A DNA stretch of 64,000 nucleotides from Parapedobacter pyrenivorans (GTDB lineage Bacteria; Bacteroidota; Bacteroidia; Sphingobacteriales; Sphingobacteriaceae). Of this stretch, positions 17,657 through 25,514 are shown one piece after another. The stretch lies in NCBI RefSeq assembly GCF_014636865.1, contig NZ_BMER01000005.1:246584-310583 (forward strand). Direction: 5' to 3'. The notes beneath the pieces are model-generated. The model did no database searches. It was not told where the DNA came from and saw nothing but the letters and a program-made list of their open reading frames with translations. Position 1 is the first letter of the stretch. Every line of letters starts with the position of its first letter. The translations under genes and the position numbers were made by a program.

Positions 17657-18574
17657 CTATTTGTTAAACTCAGGATACGGAAACCCCTTTCCGGTTTCAC
17701 ACCAGAATTTCAGGCTTCTGAAAAAGAGTGCCCAGTCATACGAGCACGAAGCAAATTCCTTGGTATGTGCTGCCCATCCCTCGTGGCGGAAGTATAGCAC
17801 CGCCCCTTTGGCGTGCGGCTCCAGCTCAAAGGTCAGCGTAGTGCCTATCCATTCTTCAAAAGCCTTCAGGCAGCGCCATGCCACCTTGCTGTAAGGCTCC
17901 AGCGCTACCACCTGCATTTCCTTGAAGTAGTCGGGCTCAAAGCCGAAGCGCAATATGCTGCCTACCTCCGGTTTGGCTAGGGTATCCGGCGTCCACCAGC
18001 CCGCCAGGCCTTCCTGCGTGGTGAGGGCGGCATAGACTTTTTCCACCGGCGCTTCGATAAGCAGCCGGTGGCAGATGCTTTTCAAAGATGTTTCTTCGGG
18101 TACAGGTTGTTCCAAACGCTCCCCTTCGGTCTCTTTTGGCGTAGGGCTACCCTTGCCTGTTAAGATCAGTTCTTTTAAGCTTTCCTGTATATAATGCGTC
18201 CATGCATCGTGGCAAATCTGAAAGCATTCATACGTGGGTACCAACCCTTGATGCGTAAATTCCAGCAGCGTTTTTCCATCTCGTTCGGAAATTTCAAAAC
18301 GGATGTGGGTACCCGTCCATTCACGGGAATCTTTTGTGAACTTAAAATAATTGTCAAGTACCTGCCATTCAACCGTTTTATTGGGAATCCATTTAACGAT
18401 CCGCATGCGGGATCGGTGCACATCCTGGTAATGGTATACAAATTCACTGCCCAGTTTATCGGTATCGCCCTCGATATTTTCAGACCACCATTCGCGCACA
18501 TTATTTACGGCAGCGAATACTTCCTGTGGGGTTGCCGTAACTGCAAAAGTTGTTTTAAAATCTTGATTGTCCAT
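17657..18574 (-). CDS. Tandem SRPBCC (AHSA1-type) domain protein
   Basis: The 305-residue product carries two START-like helix-grip domains in a row. The first runs from about 5 to 140 (FAVTATPQEVFAAVNNVREWW, then LLEFTHQGLVP) and the second from about 160 to 300 (LLIEAPVEKVYAALTTQEGLAGWWT, then LYFRHEGWA). Such domains bind hydrophobic ligands; most relatives have one. The Gly/Pro-rich linker near residue 145 suggests a gene fusion or duplication. The ATG at 18574 is chosen because the domain begins right after it. It is divergent from the GlxA-type regulator, and both have good promoters in the gap, so that regulator may control it. Confidence 0.82.
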   Translation of the reverse strand: MDNQDFKTTFAVTATPQEVFAAVNNVREWWSENIEGDTDKLGSEFVYHYQDVHRSRMRIVKWIPNKTVEWQVLDNYFKFTKDSREWTGTHIRFEISERDGKTLLEFTHQGLVPTYECFQICHDAWTHYIQESLKELILTGKGSPTPKETEGERLEQPVPEETSLKSICHRLLIEAPVEKVYAALTTQEGLAGWWTPDTLAKPEVGSILRFGFEPDYFKEMQVVALEPYSKVAWRCLKAFEEWIGTTLTFELEPHAKGAVLYFRHEGWAAHTKEFASCSYDWALFFRSLKFWCETGKGFPYPEFNK

Positions 18575-18607
18575 GACGTTGAATTTTTTATGAATGAATC
18601 GTTTTAA

Positions 18608-18695
18608 CAAAGGTATTGACAACTATTGCCCCGCAGGTAGGTGTGAAATGGACATTATGACGGGTTGATTTGGACATTGGAATTACGTAGGTTTG
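18608..18695. promoter_or_regulatory. Divergent promoters of the SRPBCC and GlxA-type genes
   Basis: Minus strand: TACCTTTG (plus 18608-18615) is an exact -7 box 34 bases before the SRPBCC start. Plus strand: TAGGTTTG at 18688-18695 with a TTTG at 18669-18672 gives a well-spaced -33/-7 promoter 25 bases before the regulator start. Confidence 0.65.
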
Positions 18696-18720
18696 CATAA
18701 CGACAAACAACGATGACCCC

Positions 18721-19719
18721 ATGAAACACGTAACCATTTTAGTGCCCGATGTGCAAACGGCCAACAGCACGATCGCATGTATCGTTGGGGCTTACCAGGT
18801 ATTCACCGGTGCCAATGCGTATTGGCAAGAGCAGGGAAAAGCACCGTTGTTTACGATCGAAACGGCCGGCGTAGCCGAAGAATCGACATTCATCAACGGG
18901 TTACTGACGTTCAAGCCCCAGGTCAACATCGCCTCCCTGCAGCGCACAGATCTGATCCTTATCCCATCCATCACACCCGCGTTTGAGCAAGCCGTGCAGG
19001 GCAATGTGTTGTTGATCGATTGGCTGCGGCAGCAATATAAAAACGGCGCCGAGGTGGCCAGCATGTGTACAGGAGCCTTCATATTGGCATCATCCGGGCT
19101 GCTTGAAAAGCGGAGTTGCTCCATCCACTGGAATTCGGCAAACCACTTCCGGGCATTGTTTCCGGATATCCAGCTGAAAACAGAAAAATTAATCACGGAC
19201 GAACGGGGTATCTATACCAACGGCGGGGGCTATTCGTTTTTGAATTTATTGTTATACCTGGTTGAAAAATACTACGATCGGGAGACGGCGATTTATTGTT
19301 CAAAGATCTTTCAGATCGAGCTCGATCGGCAAACGCAATCCACGTTTGCCATATTCACCGGGCAAAAATCGCACAGCGACGACGTGGTAAAAGACGCCCA
19401 GCAATATCTTGAAGATCATTTTCATGAAAAGATATCGGTAGAAGACCTTTCCAAGCGATTTGCCGTAGGGCGGCGGAATTTCGACAGGCGGTTTATCAAA
19501 GCCACCGGCAATACCCCGCTTGAATACCTGCAACGAATCAAAGTCGAATCGGCGAAAAAGGCGTTTGAGACCACGCGAAAGACGGTCAATGAGGTGATGT
19601 ACGAGGTAGGCTATTCGGATGTCAAAGCATTCCGCGAGGTATTCCGGAAGGTAACCGGCATGTCGCCATTGGCATACCGCAATCGATACAACAAGGAGGC
19701 ATTGCCCCATCAGCTATAA
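18721..19719 (+). CDS. GlxA-type regulator: DJ-1/PfpI domain plus AraC DNA-binding domain
   Basis: The 332-residue protein combines an N-terminal class I amidotransferase-like domain (about 1-185), with the nucleophile-elbow motif VASMCTGAFILASSGLL, and a C-terminal AraC/XylS domain (about 220-325) with ISVEDLSKRFAVGRRNFDRR and the second helix-turn-helix VNEVMYEVGYSDVKAFREVF. The DJ-1 part in this family is thought to bind a small ligand. It is divergent from the tandem SRPBCC gene and is followed after 11 bases by a DUF1295-type membrane protein, both likely targets. The gene looks complete. Confidence 0.9.
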   Translation: MKHVTILVPDVQTANSTIACIVGAYQVFTGANAYWQEQGKAPLFTIETAGVAEESTFINGLLTFKPQVNIASLQRTDLILIPSITPAFEQAVQGNVLLIDWLRQQYKNGAEVASMCTGAFILASSGLLEKRSCSIHWNSANHFRALFPDIQLKTEKLITDERGIYTNGGGYSFLNLLLYLVEKYYDRETAIYCSKIFQIELDRQTQSTFAIFTGQKSHSDDVVKDAQQYLEDHFHEKISVEDLSKRFAVGRRNFDRRFIKATGNTPLEYLQRIKVESAKKAFETTRKTVNEVMYEVGYSDVKAFREVFRKVTGMSPLAYRNRYNKEALPHQL

Positions 19720-19730
19720 CGGAAATTGAC

Positions 19731-20420
19731 ATGGAACTATACGGACAACAAAGCAGCAGTGTGCCACAGAAAGTCGTTATTCACCTCATTGAGGCTTTGC
19801 TATTGTGGCTGTCGTTTTGGATTCTCTTTCAAGAGGGAGGCGCCTGGATTGCGGGTAAATTAGCGACCCCCAATGCGGAAGAGCAGGTCGACCGGAGAAT
19901 ACTGATTTTTACGTTCAACATCGTCACGTTCGCCAGGCTCGGCTACATGATGATTGTACTGTTAAAACGGAGAATCCCTTGGGAAGAAAGCGTCAGCGTG
20001 CCCTTTGCATTTGCCTTGTATTATATCGGATTCTCGCTCCTTGTCCTGCCTACCGCCAAGCCCTTGGATACGCTCGATTTCTTTGCGATTGCCTTGTTTA
20101 TTGTGGGGTCGGTATTGAACAGCGGGGGAGAGATTTTGCGGGATAGATGGAAAAAGAATCCTGAAAATAAAGGAAAGATCTATACCGGAGGCTTTTTTAA
20201 ATATTCTAGGCACATCAATTATTTCGGCGATATCCTTTGGGTAATAGCCTACGCCGTCGCGACGCGGAACGCCTATGCGGCACTTGTTCCCGTATTTCTT
20301 TTCTGTTTCTTTGCGTTTTACAATGCGCCGAAACTCGATAAGTACCTCAAAGCTAAATACGGAAGTGATTATGACCGCTACGCAAGCAAAACCAAGATGT
20401 TGATACCGTTTATCTATTAG
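19731..20420 (+). CDS. DUF1295/isoprenylcysteine methyltransferase-like membrane protein
   Basis: This 229-residue protein has about six transmembrane segments and a C-terminal GGFFKYSRHINYFGDILWV, followed by EKYG-like LKAKYGSDYDRYA. These are the cofactor-binding signature and tail of the steroid 5-alpha-reductase/ICMT superfamily (DUF1295). Members reduce double bonds or methylate lipids in the membrane. The arginine-histidine-asparagine core is intact. It is co-oriented with the GlxA-type regulator, 11 bases downstream, so the two are probably one transcript. The ATPase repeat array begins 10 bases after its stop. Confidence 0.75.
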   Translation: MELYGQQSSSVPQKVVIHLIEALLLWLSFWILFQEGGAWIAGKLATPNAEEQVDRRILIFTFNIVTFARLGYMMIVLLKRRIPWEESVSVPFAFALYYIGFSLLVLPTAKPLDTLDFFAIALFIVGSVLNSGGEILRDRWKKNPENKGKIYTGGFFKYSRHINYFGDILWVIAYAVATRNAYAALVPVFLFCFFAFYNAPKLDKYLKAKYGSDYDRYASKTKMLIPFIY

Positions 20421-20429
20421 CGAAATAAG

Positions 20430-20492
20430 CCATTTTGTTTATTGCGATAAACAAAATATGCATATATTTGTGTATCGCAATAAACAAAATGG
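20430..20492. repeat. Two tandem palindromes overlapping the promoter and start of the AAA ATPase
   Basis: ATTTTGTTTAT (20432-20442) and ATAAACAAAAT (20447-20457) form one perfect 11-bp palindrome. ATATTTGTGTAT (20464-20475) and ATAAACAAAAT (20480-20490) form a second, imperfect one 33 bp on. The outer arms alone make a perfect 20-bp inverted repeat (20430-20449 with 20473-20492). The -7 box TATATTTG (20463-20470) lies between them and the ATG (20489) is inside the last arm. Confidence 0.85.
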
Positions 20493-21679
20493 ATAGGCTA
20501 ATTGAAAAATATCGGCAGAAAATCGGTCGTACATCGTTGGATTTTATGCGAAGCACGGTGGAATCCATTAATTGGAAAGCCCGGCTGATTGGTATTAAAG
20601 GCCCGAGAGGTGTAGGAAAGACTACCTTGATGCTTCAATACATCAAAACACATCTTAGCGACCGACTTGCGCAGGTTCTGTATGTGAGTTTAGATGACAT
20701 TTGGTTCAGTAATAACCGGTTGGTAGACTTGGCGGACGATTTTGTCAAACAAGGAGGCACACACCTTTTTCTGGATGAAGTACATAAATACCCGAACTGG
20801 TCGCAGGAGCTGAAGAATATTTATGACGACCATACCGGATTGCAAATCGTATTTACGGGGTCGTCACTGCTGGAAATCCTCAACGCACGTGCCGATTTAA
20901 GCCGCCGGGCAGGTATTTATCTGATGCAAGGGCTTTCTTTCCGCGAATATGTGTCACTTGAGTACGGACACTCCCTGTCGGCACTCCATTTATCAGATAT
21001 TCTGGAACACCATCTGGATATATCAGGGGATATCGTGTCAGATTTCAAACCCCTGCAATACTTTTCCGATTACCTAAAGCATGGCTACTATCCCTATTAC
21101 CGGGAAGAGGCTGATTTGTATGCCCAACGTGTAGAAGAGACCATCAACATGATTCTGGAAATCGAACTGCCCATGCTTCGCGCGGTCGACATCGCCTACG
21201 TATCAAAAGTCAAACAGTTGCTGCTGGTTATTGCGGAGTCCGCTCCGTTTATTCCCAATGTTAGCAAAATCAGTGAAAAAATAGGCATCAACCGGACCAC
21301 TTTACTTTCCTACCTGCATTATCTACAAGAGAGCGGACTTACTCACAACCTATTCCGGTCTGCCAAAGGTATCAGTCGATTGCAGAAGCCGGATAAAATC
21401 TTTCTGGAAAACACCAATCTAGCTTATATCATTGGCAATGCCGACATTGGCAATGTCAGGGAAACTTTTTTTGCCAACCAGCTCTCCTATCGTCATCAAT
21501 TGGAATTTCCGGAGAAGGGCGACTTTTTGATTGATAGCCAGTATGTATTTGAGGTAGGCGGAAAGGATAAAGCCGCAAGCCGGCTCAAGGGCGTTGCCGA
21601 AGGATACGTTGCCGCAGATGGTATCGAATACGGTACATCTCGGAAAATCCCCCTTTGGCTTTTCGGGCTTTTATATTGA
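20489..21679 (+). CDS. AAA ATPase with DUF4143/PD-(D/E)XK-like C-terminus
   Basis: The 396-residue protein has a Walker A motif (GPRGVGKTT near residue 37), Walker B (THLFLDEVHKYP) and sensor-type FTGSSLLEIL, all of the AAA_14 ATPase family. It then has a winged-helix stretch (SKISEKIGINRTTLLSYLHYL) and a DUF4143 end with GDFLIDSQYVFEVGGK, a degenerate D...ExxK nuclease-fold signature. Such orphan ATPases are numerous in Bacteroidota and their function is not established. The ATG at 20489 was chosen; the upstream open frame only translates the repeats. Promoter and start are embedded in the palindromes, which suggests autoregulation. Two other ATPases of this group lie at 25515 and 50397. Confidence 0.85.
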   Translation: MDRLIEKYRQKIGRTSLDFMRSTVESINWKARLIGIKGPRGVGKTTLMLQYIKTHLSDRLAQVLYVSLDDIWFSNNRLVDLADDFVKQGGTHLFLDEVHKYPNWSQELKNIYDDHTGLQIVFTGSSLLEILNARADLSRRAGIYLMQGLSFREYVSLEYGHSLSALHLSDILEHHLDISGDIVSDFKPLQYFSDYLKHGYYPYYREEADLYAQRVEETINMILEIELPMLRAVDIAYVSKVKQLLLVIAESAPFIPNVSKISEKIGINRTTLLSYLHYLQESGLTHNLFRSAKGISRLQKPDKIFLENTNLAYIIGNADIGNVRETFFANQLSYRHQLEFPEKGDFLIDSQYVFEVGGKDKAASRLKGVAEGYVAADGIEYGTSRKIPLWLFGLLY

Positions 21680-21706
21680 AGGAGAAATTCTGCCATGCTA
21701 TCCGGA

Positions 21707-22678
21707 TTACTCCAGCGCGCCCCAGCCACTAAACAGGATGGCCAGCATCTTCCAAGCCACAGCCGTATCGTTATAGTCGTAAACCGGGTCTTTTACCTGG
21801 ATTTGCAGCTCAGCATCGGTGAGCGTGCGGGGCGTGATGTCGTCCGGCTGCATCACCAAGGTGGGCTCCTCGCCGTTGTCGTAAAAGATCTCGAGCTTCA
21901 GGATGCCGGCATCCTCCGGCAGGTAAAACGGGTGGGTAAAATTGATGGTTTTATTGAATGCGTCTGATGTATACACCGCCAGTTTGTAGCAGATCGGTGT
22001 AGGCGGGAGCGGATTCTCAGGGTCGGGCTCCGGAATATATTGCGATTTGATGGTATAGGTAGACACCTGGCATGAATAGCCGGCCACCACTGCTTTTTCC
22101 GATGATACCTCGCGGTCGTACAACGATGCGTCTATGGCACCACCGCTACCTACGCCAAGATCGACGGACGGGACGTAATTGACCGACAGTTCGCGGTCTT
22201 CCGCAGGGATTTCATCCGTTTGTGACAACGTGCGGAGGAAAAGCTTACCTTCGTCGTTTTTTACATCGTGGTAATTGTCAAAGTCGTAACCAAACCCGCG
22301 CGCTTTGCCCAACACCACATCGTCTTTAACGTAATAGGTACAGATGACGCCATTCATCATCAACCCCAATGCGGCAAACGGATTGGACGCTGAATATTCC
22401 TGCAGGAGCGCCAGGAATTCCTGCGCTTCTCCGTTGTTTTCGGCCAATTCCAAAAACTGTTCGGAAACATCATCCCGGGAGAAGTCGATTTCCCTGATGA
22501 AATAACCCAAGTCTATGCCATGGCTGTACATGCCCATTTCGATCGTCCCTTCCGTAAACGGGGTATTGTCGCCGGGTTGATCATCCGGGCCTACCGGATC
22601 ATTTTTGGCGCAAGAGGTAAACAGGAGCAGGGCAAGGACAGCAAGTTTTGAAAGGCTCGAAAGGGTAGAAGTCATCAT
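21707..22678 (-). CDS. Uncharacterised lipoprotein
   Basis: The 323-residue protein has a lipoprotein signal (LAVLALLLFTSC, Cys23) followed by an Asp/Pro-rich linker and a mostly beta-stranded body. It includes AGYSCQVSTYTI and ICYKLAVYTSDAF, a pattern seen in DUF4412/GLPGLI-like extracytoplasmic proteins where a bound group is tracked through a conserved Cys, but the match is too weak to assign. The last 30 residues (AVAWKMLAILFSGWG) are hydrophobic. It converges with the ATPase gene and has its own promoter. I do not recognise a function. Confidence 0.7.
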   Translation of the reverse strand: MMTSTLSSLSKLAVLALLLFTSCAKNDPVGPDDQPGDNTPFTEGTIEMGMYSHGIDLGYFIREIDFSRDDVSEQFLELAENNGEAQEFLALLQEYSASNPFAALGLMMNGVICTYYVKDDVVLGKARGFGYDFDNYHDVKNDEGKLFLRTLSQTDEIPAEDRELSVNYVPSVDLGVGSGGAIDASLYDREVSSEKAVVAGYSCQVSTYTIKSQYIPEPDPENPLPPTPICYKLAVYTSDAFNKTINFTHPFYLPEDAGILKLEIFYDNGEEPTLVMQPDDITPRTLTDAELQIQVKDPVYDYNDTAVAWKMLAILFSGWGALE

Positions 22679-22700
22679 GTCTTAGACGAGTTATTTCCGG

Positions 22701-22708
22701 CAAAGTTA
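22701..22708 (-). promoter_or_regulatory. -7 promoter box of the lipoprotein gene
   Basis: TAACTTTG on the minus strand matches TAnnTTTG exactly and ends 23 bases before the lipoprotein start codon. Confidence 0.5.
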
Positions 22709-22800
22709 ATGGATTTGCTGTAGGTTGACAATACCCGAAAACAAGGAGTTTGGTTTTCGAGTTAATTGCACCATACCGGCAATTTTTATGAGAAAAACAC

Positions 22801-22808
22801 TATCTTTG
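22801..22808 (+). promoter_or_regulatory. -7 promoter box of the PIN toxin-antitoxin pair
   Basis: TATCTTTG matches TAnnTTTG exactly and ends only 5 bases before the ATG at 22814. The transcript would therefore begin at or next to the start codon, giving a leaderless or nearly leaderless mRNA. Confidence 0.55.
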
Positions 22809-22813
22809 ACATT

Positions 22814-23050
22814 ATGGATACGCTGCAAGTAGATATTTTGAATCCCAAAGCAAGTAAGCTGCTAAAAGATTTGGCGTCACTCGGTTTAATAGCAATTAAG
22901 CCTATTAGCAACGATGGTTTCCAAAAGGTAGTGGATAAATTTCGATCAGCCGCTGCCGATGACGTGCCTAGCTTAGCGGAGATAACAGAAGAGGTGGAAT
23001 CGGTAAGATCTCAACGTTATGCCAAAAAGAAGGCATCGGATAATCATTGA
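22814..23050 (+). CDS. Antitoxin of a PIN toxin-antitoxin pair
   Basis: The 78-residue protein starts MDTLQVDILNPKASKLLKDL, a beta strand plus helix typical of small ribbon/Phd-like antitoxins that sit before COG1569 PIN toxins, and ends with a charged helix (ITEEVESVRSQRYAKKK). Its 3' end overlaps the toxin gene by 32 bases, the usual arrangement for coupled translation. The N-terminal half is expected to bind the promoter and the tail to wrap the toxin. I chose the ATG at 22814 because the residues upstream of it in the same frame do not fit. Confidence 0.8.
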   Translation: MDTLQVDILNPKASKLLKDLASLGLIAIKPISNDGFQKVVDKFRSAAADDVPSLAEITEEVESVRSQRYAKKKASDNH

Positions 23051-23435
23051 CACTAATCTTTGGATAAGTTATCTCCTTTCTAGCGGATTGAGAAAGCTGG
23101 ATACGATCCTTGTAAAGAGGGAGATTGTCCTGTTGTTTTCCCAAGAATTATTAGATGAACTTGTTGAAGTAACTCAGCGTCCAAAGTTTAAGAAGTATTT
23201 TCATTCGGAAGACGTATCATCACTGCTGTACCAATTAAGTTTGCGGGCGGAATTGATAACCGTTGTTAGTGATGCGACTGATTGCAGAGATGATAAAGAT
23301 AATTTTTTGCTAGCATTGGCAGGAGATGGCCGTGCAACCCACTTGATAACCGGAGACAATGATCTGTTAGTCTTGGATAGATATAGACAAACAAAAATAC
23401 TCACGGTTGAGGCGTATTTGCAAAGCCTTAATTAA
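23019..23435 (+). CDS. PIN-domain ribonuclease toxin (COG1569 type)
   Basis: This 138-residue protein has the PIN acidic residues in order: IIIDTNLWISYLL at the start, SQELLDELVEV in the middle, CRDDKDNFLLALA and HLITGDNDLLVL near the end. PIN toxins are Mg2+-dependent RNases that cleave tRNA or mRNA when free of antitoxin. All catalytic positions look intact, so it is probably active. It overlaps the antitoxin by 32 bases upstream and the convergent DinB gene by eight bases downstream. Confidence 0.9.
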   Translation: MPKRRHRIIIDTNLWISYLLSSGLRKLDTILVKREIVLLFSQELLDELVEVTQRPKFKKYFHSEDVSSLLYQLSLRAELITVVSDATDCRDDKDNFLLALAGDGRATHLITGDNDLLVLDRYRQTKILTVEAYLQSLN

Positions 23436-23982
23436 CCACCCGCTCCACCGCTCGCTGTGCCTGTTGGATGTGGCGCTCATTGTGGTAGATGACCACCCGT
23501 AGCGTATCCCCCAGGCGGAGTTTGATGAGCGGGGTGATGCTGATGGCGGTCTTAACCTTACCCAGGTGCACCCGCCTTGCACGATCCAGCAGCACCAACA
23601 GCTGCTGCTGCTGCCGGATGAACCGCGAGATGACGCTCCCATCGAGCGTGCTGTTTGCCGGGTCCATGCTTTTGAACGTTTTCATCCGGTTCAGTTTGGG
23701 TTTGGGCTTCATGCTTTCCGCAAAATAATGCCCTAGCCAGCCACTGCGATACACGCTATCGGGTGCAGCCTTGGCGGTATCCAGGCGCTTGGCGATTTCG
23801 GGCAGGTAAAAATTGCCATAACGGTTGAGGTGCTCCAGGCATTCCAGAGCGCTCCATCCGCCGGCATCGGGTTTGGCATTCAGCGTGGCTTCGGGCAGGC
23901 CCGCCAGCCGCTCGGCTTCATGCAGGTGTTTCCGCGTCAATTCTTCCAGTTCGGTCAGCAAAGCTTCAGCGCGCAGTTTCAT
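23428..23982 (-). CDS. DinB superfamily protein
   Basis: The 184-residue protein shows the DinB four-helix bundle: WSALECLEHLNRYGNFYLPEI around residue 45 with the first metal-ligand His, and YHNERHIQQAQRAVERV at the C-terminus with the HxxxH pair. Members bind divalent metal; some transfer thiols such as bacillithiol or mycothiol, most are uncharacterised. I used the ATG at 23982; the ATG at 24018 would add 12 residues. It lies downstream of a Crp-type gene on the same strand. Confidence 0.8.
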   Translation of the reverse strand: MKLRAEALLTELEELTRKHLHEAERLAGLPEATLNAKPDAGGWSALECLEHLNRYGNFYLPEIAKRLDTAKAAPDSVYRSGWLGHYFAESMKPKPKLNRMKTFKSMDPANSTLDGSVISRFIRQQQQLLVLLDRARRVHLGKVKTAISITPLIKLRLGDTLRVVIYHNERHIQQAQRAVERVVN

Positions 23983-24045
23983 CGTTCCTAATTTTTTGTC
24001 ACCGCCAAAGAACCGCATTTTCCGTCATCCAGCCATTGATCCAAA

Positions 24046-24585
24046 TCAAGATTTTTTCAATCGCGAGAGTGTCTCCGGCGTCATGCGCAGGTAGTTGGCG
24101 ATATACTTATGGGGTATCTGCTGGAATAGCTGGGGGCTTCTTTTCAATACCCGCTGGTACCGCAGGCTGGGCGAGCTGATGAGGAGGTCTTTTTCACGTT
24201 CCAGCTGCTGCACCACCAATGCTTCGAGTGCGGAGCTCCAGAGCAGCAGGTGGCTCAGGTCTGCCTGCACAAACTGCATCAGTACGTGCTTGGGCAGTAC
24301 CTGAAGCGTGGTCTTTTTGATGGCCTGTATTGCAAAGTCGGAAGCCGCACCGGTGAGCAAGCAATCCAGTGCCACAATGAGGTCATTTTCATAGCCAAAC
24401 CGCACGATGCGCTGCTCCTGCCCGTCCAAAATAAACACGCGGAGGCTACCCGCTTCCACCAGGTAAAGGTTGGTATCGATGCTCCCTGCCTCTTTGAGGT
24501 AGGCATTGCGCGGCAGCGTGATGGTCCTTTCAAATAAGTTGGCCTCGCGGATGGCCTGCGCCAGGGTTAAGTTTGAATGTTGCAT
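24046..24585 (-). CDS. Crp/Fnr family regulator
   Basis: The 179-residue protein has a cyclic-nucleotide-binding-like beta roll (about 20-115, YLVEAGSLRVFI, FGYENDLIVALDCLLTG) and a C-terminal region ending IPHKYIANYLRMTPETLSRLKKS, the recognition helix of Bacteroidota Crp-like proteins. The ligand-binding Arg of true cAMP receptors is not evident, so it may respond to something else or to nothing. The start lies two bases after the stop of the membrane XRE gene, indicating one transcript. Confidence 0.85.
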   Translation of the reverse strand: MQHSNLTLAQAIREANLFERTITLPRNAYLKEAGSIDTNLYLVEAGSLRVFILDGQEQRIVRFGYENDLIVALDCLLTGAASDFAIQAIKKTTLQVLPKHVLMQFVQADLSHLLLWSSALEALVVQQLEREKDLLISSPSLRYQRVLKRSPQLFQQIPHKYIANYLRMTPETLSRLKKS

Positions 24586-24587
24586 AA

Positions 24588-25418
24588 CTACCCCTCCCCA
24601 GCCACCTGCACTTCCTCCGCCTTGGATAGGTATTCGTACCCCCGGTAAAGGATCAATATTTCGATCACTACCGCAGGGATCATGATCACATAGCTCACAA
24701 AGAAGAGCACCACGGTAACCAGCAGGCAGCCCACGATGATTTCCAGTATACCCGCCACGCGGGAGAGTTCGCCCATGCCATCCTGCAGGCGGATAAGCGA
24801 TATCCCGAAAACAATGCTCAGCGCGCCAAAGAGTACCGAGGCTACGGCATAAGGGAGCAAAAAGCGGTCTGCATCCGCGGCAGATAACGACACCACATCC
24901 AAAACACCCACGGCGGCCGTGGCTACGACAAGCATGTAGGCCACGGTTTTCAGCAGCTTGTTTTCAAACAGATTACCCAGGGCGATGAATCCCCGCGCAA
25001 ATAGCGTGTACGAGCCGATCATTAAAACTGTAAGCGCGATGTAGAACGTATTTTCATTAAACCCCCAGTTCCGGCCCTCGGTAAACCAAGCGATGTCCAT
25101 CGCCCCGAGGATGGTTTCGGATACGAGGAATACCGCCCCGGCCAATGCGGCTATGAGCACGGTGTATCGGTTTACGTGGGGCGCGTTGTTTTGGTGGGTT
25201 TCCATCTGTTGTGGTATTTGGTTTGTAAATGATTCGAAAGTTTCTCCCAGTGCTGCCAGCAGGATTTTTACAGTATATACCCGCGGCAGCACTTCGCCCG
25301 CCTCGATGCGCTGTATGGTGCGCACGCTCACGCGGCTTTTTTCTACCAGTTCTTCCTGCGTGAGGTTTTTCGCTTTGCGCAGGGCGGTGAGTCTTTTTCC
25401 TAATGTTGGTTGTTGCAT
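24588..25418 (-). CDS. XRE helix-turn-helix regulator fused to a membrane domain
   Basis: Residues 1-65 of this 276-residue protein are a Cro/C1-type helix-turn-helix (LGKRLTALRKAKNLTQEELVEKSRVSVRTIQRIEAGEVLPR). Residues 85-270 hold about seven hydrophobic segments, so a DNA-binding head is tethered to the inner membrane. Such proteins could sense a membrane state and act on promoters close to the envelope, but the signal is unknown. The ATG at 25418 fits the domain; the frame is open to 25487 but those residues are not HTH-like. The Crp gene follows after two bases. Confidence 0.85.
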   Translation of the reverse strand: MQQPTLGKRLTALRKAKNLTQEELVEKSRVSVRTIQRIEAGEVLPRVYTVKILLAALGETFESFTNQIPQQMETHQNNAPHVNRYTVLIAALAGAVFLVSETILGAMDIAWFTEGRNWGFNENTFYIALTVLMIGSYTLFARGFIALGNLFENKLLKTVAYMLVVATAAVGVLDVVSLSAADADRFLLPYAVASVLFGALSIVFGISLIRLQDGMGELSRVAGILEIIVGCLLVTVVLFFVSYVIMIPAVVIEILILYRGYEYLSKAEEVQVAGEG

Positions 25419-25514
25419 GGCAAATTCGCTTTGATGGTGCAATATTACAGGTTTACGGAATAGGAGTGTGCAATTTGCGCCCGCCATTTACCCGTCATTT
25501 GACCAATCGTGTGC

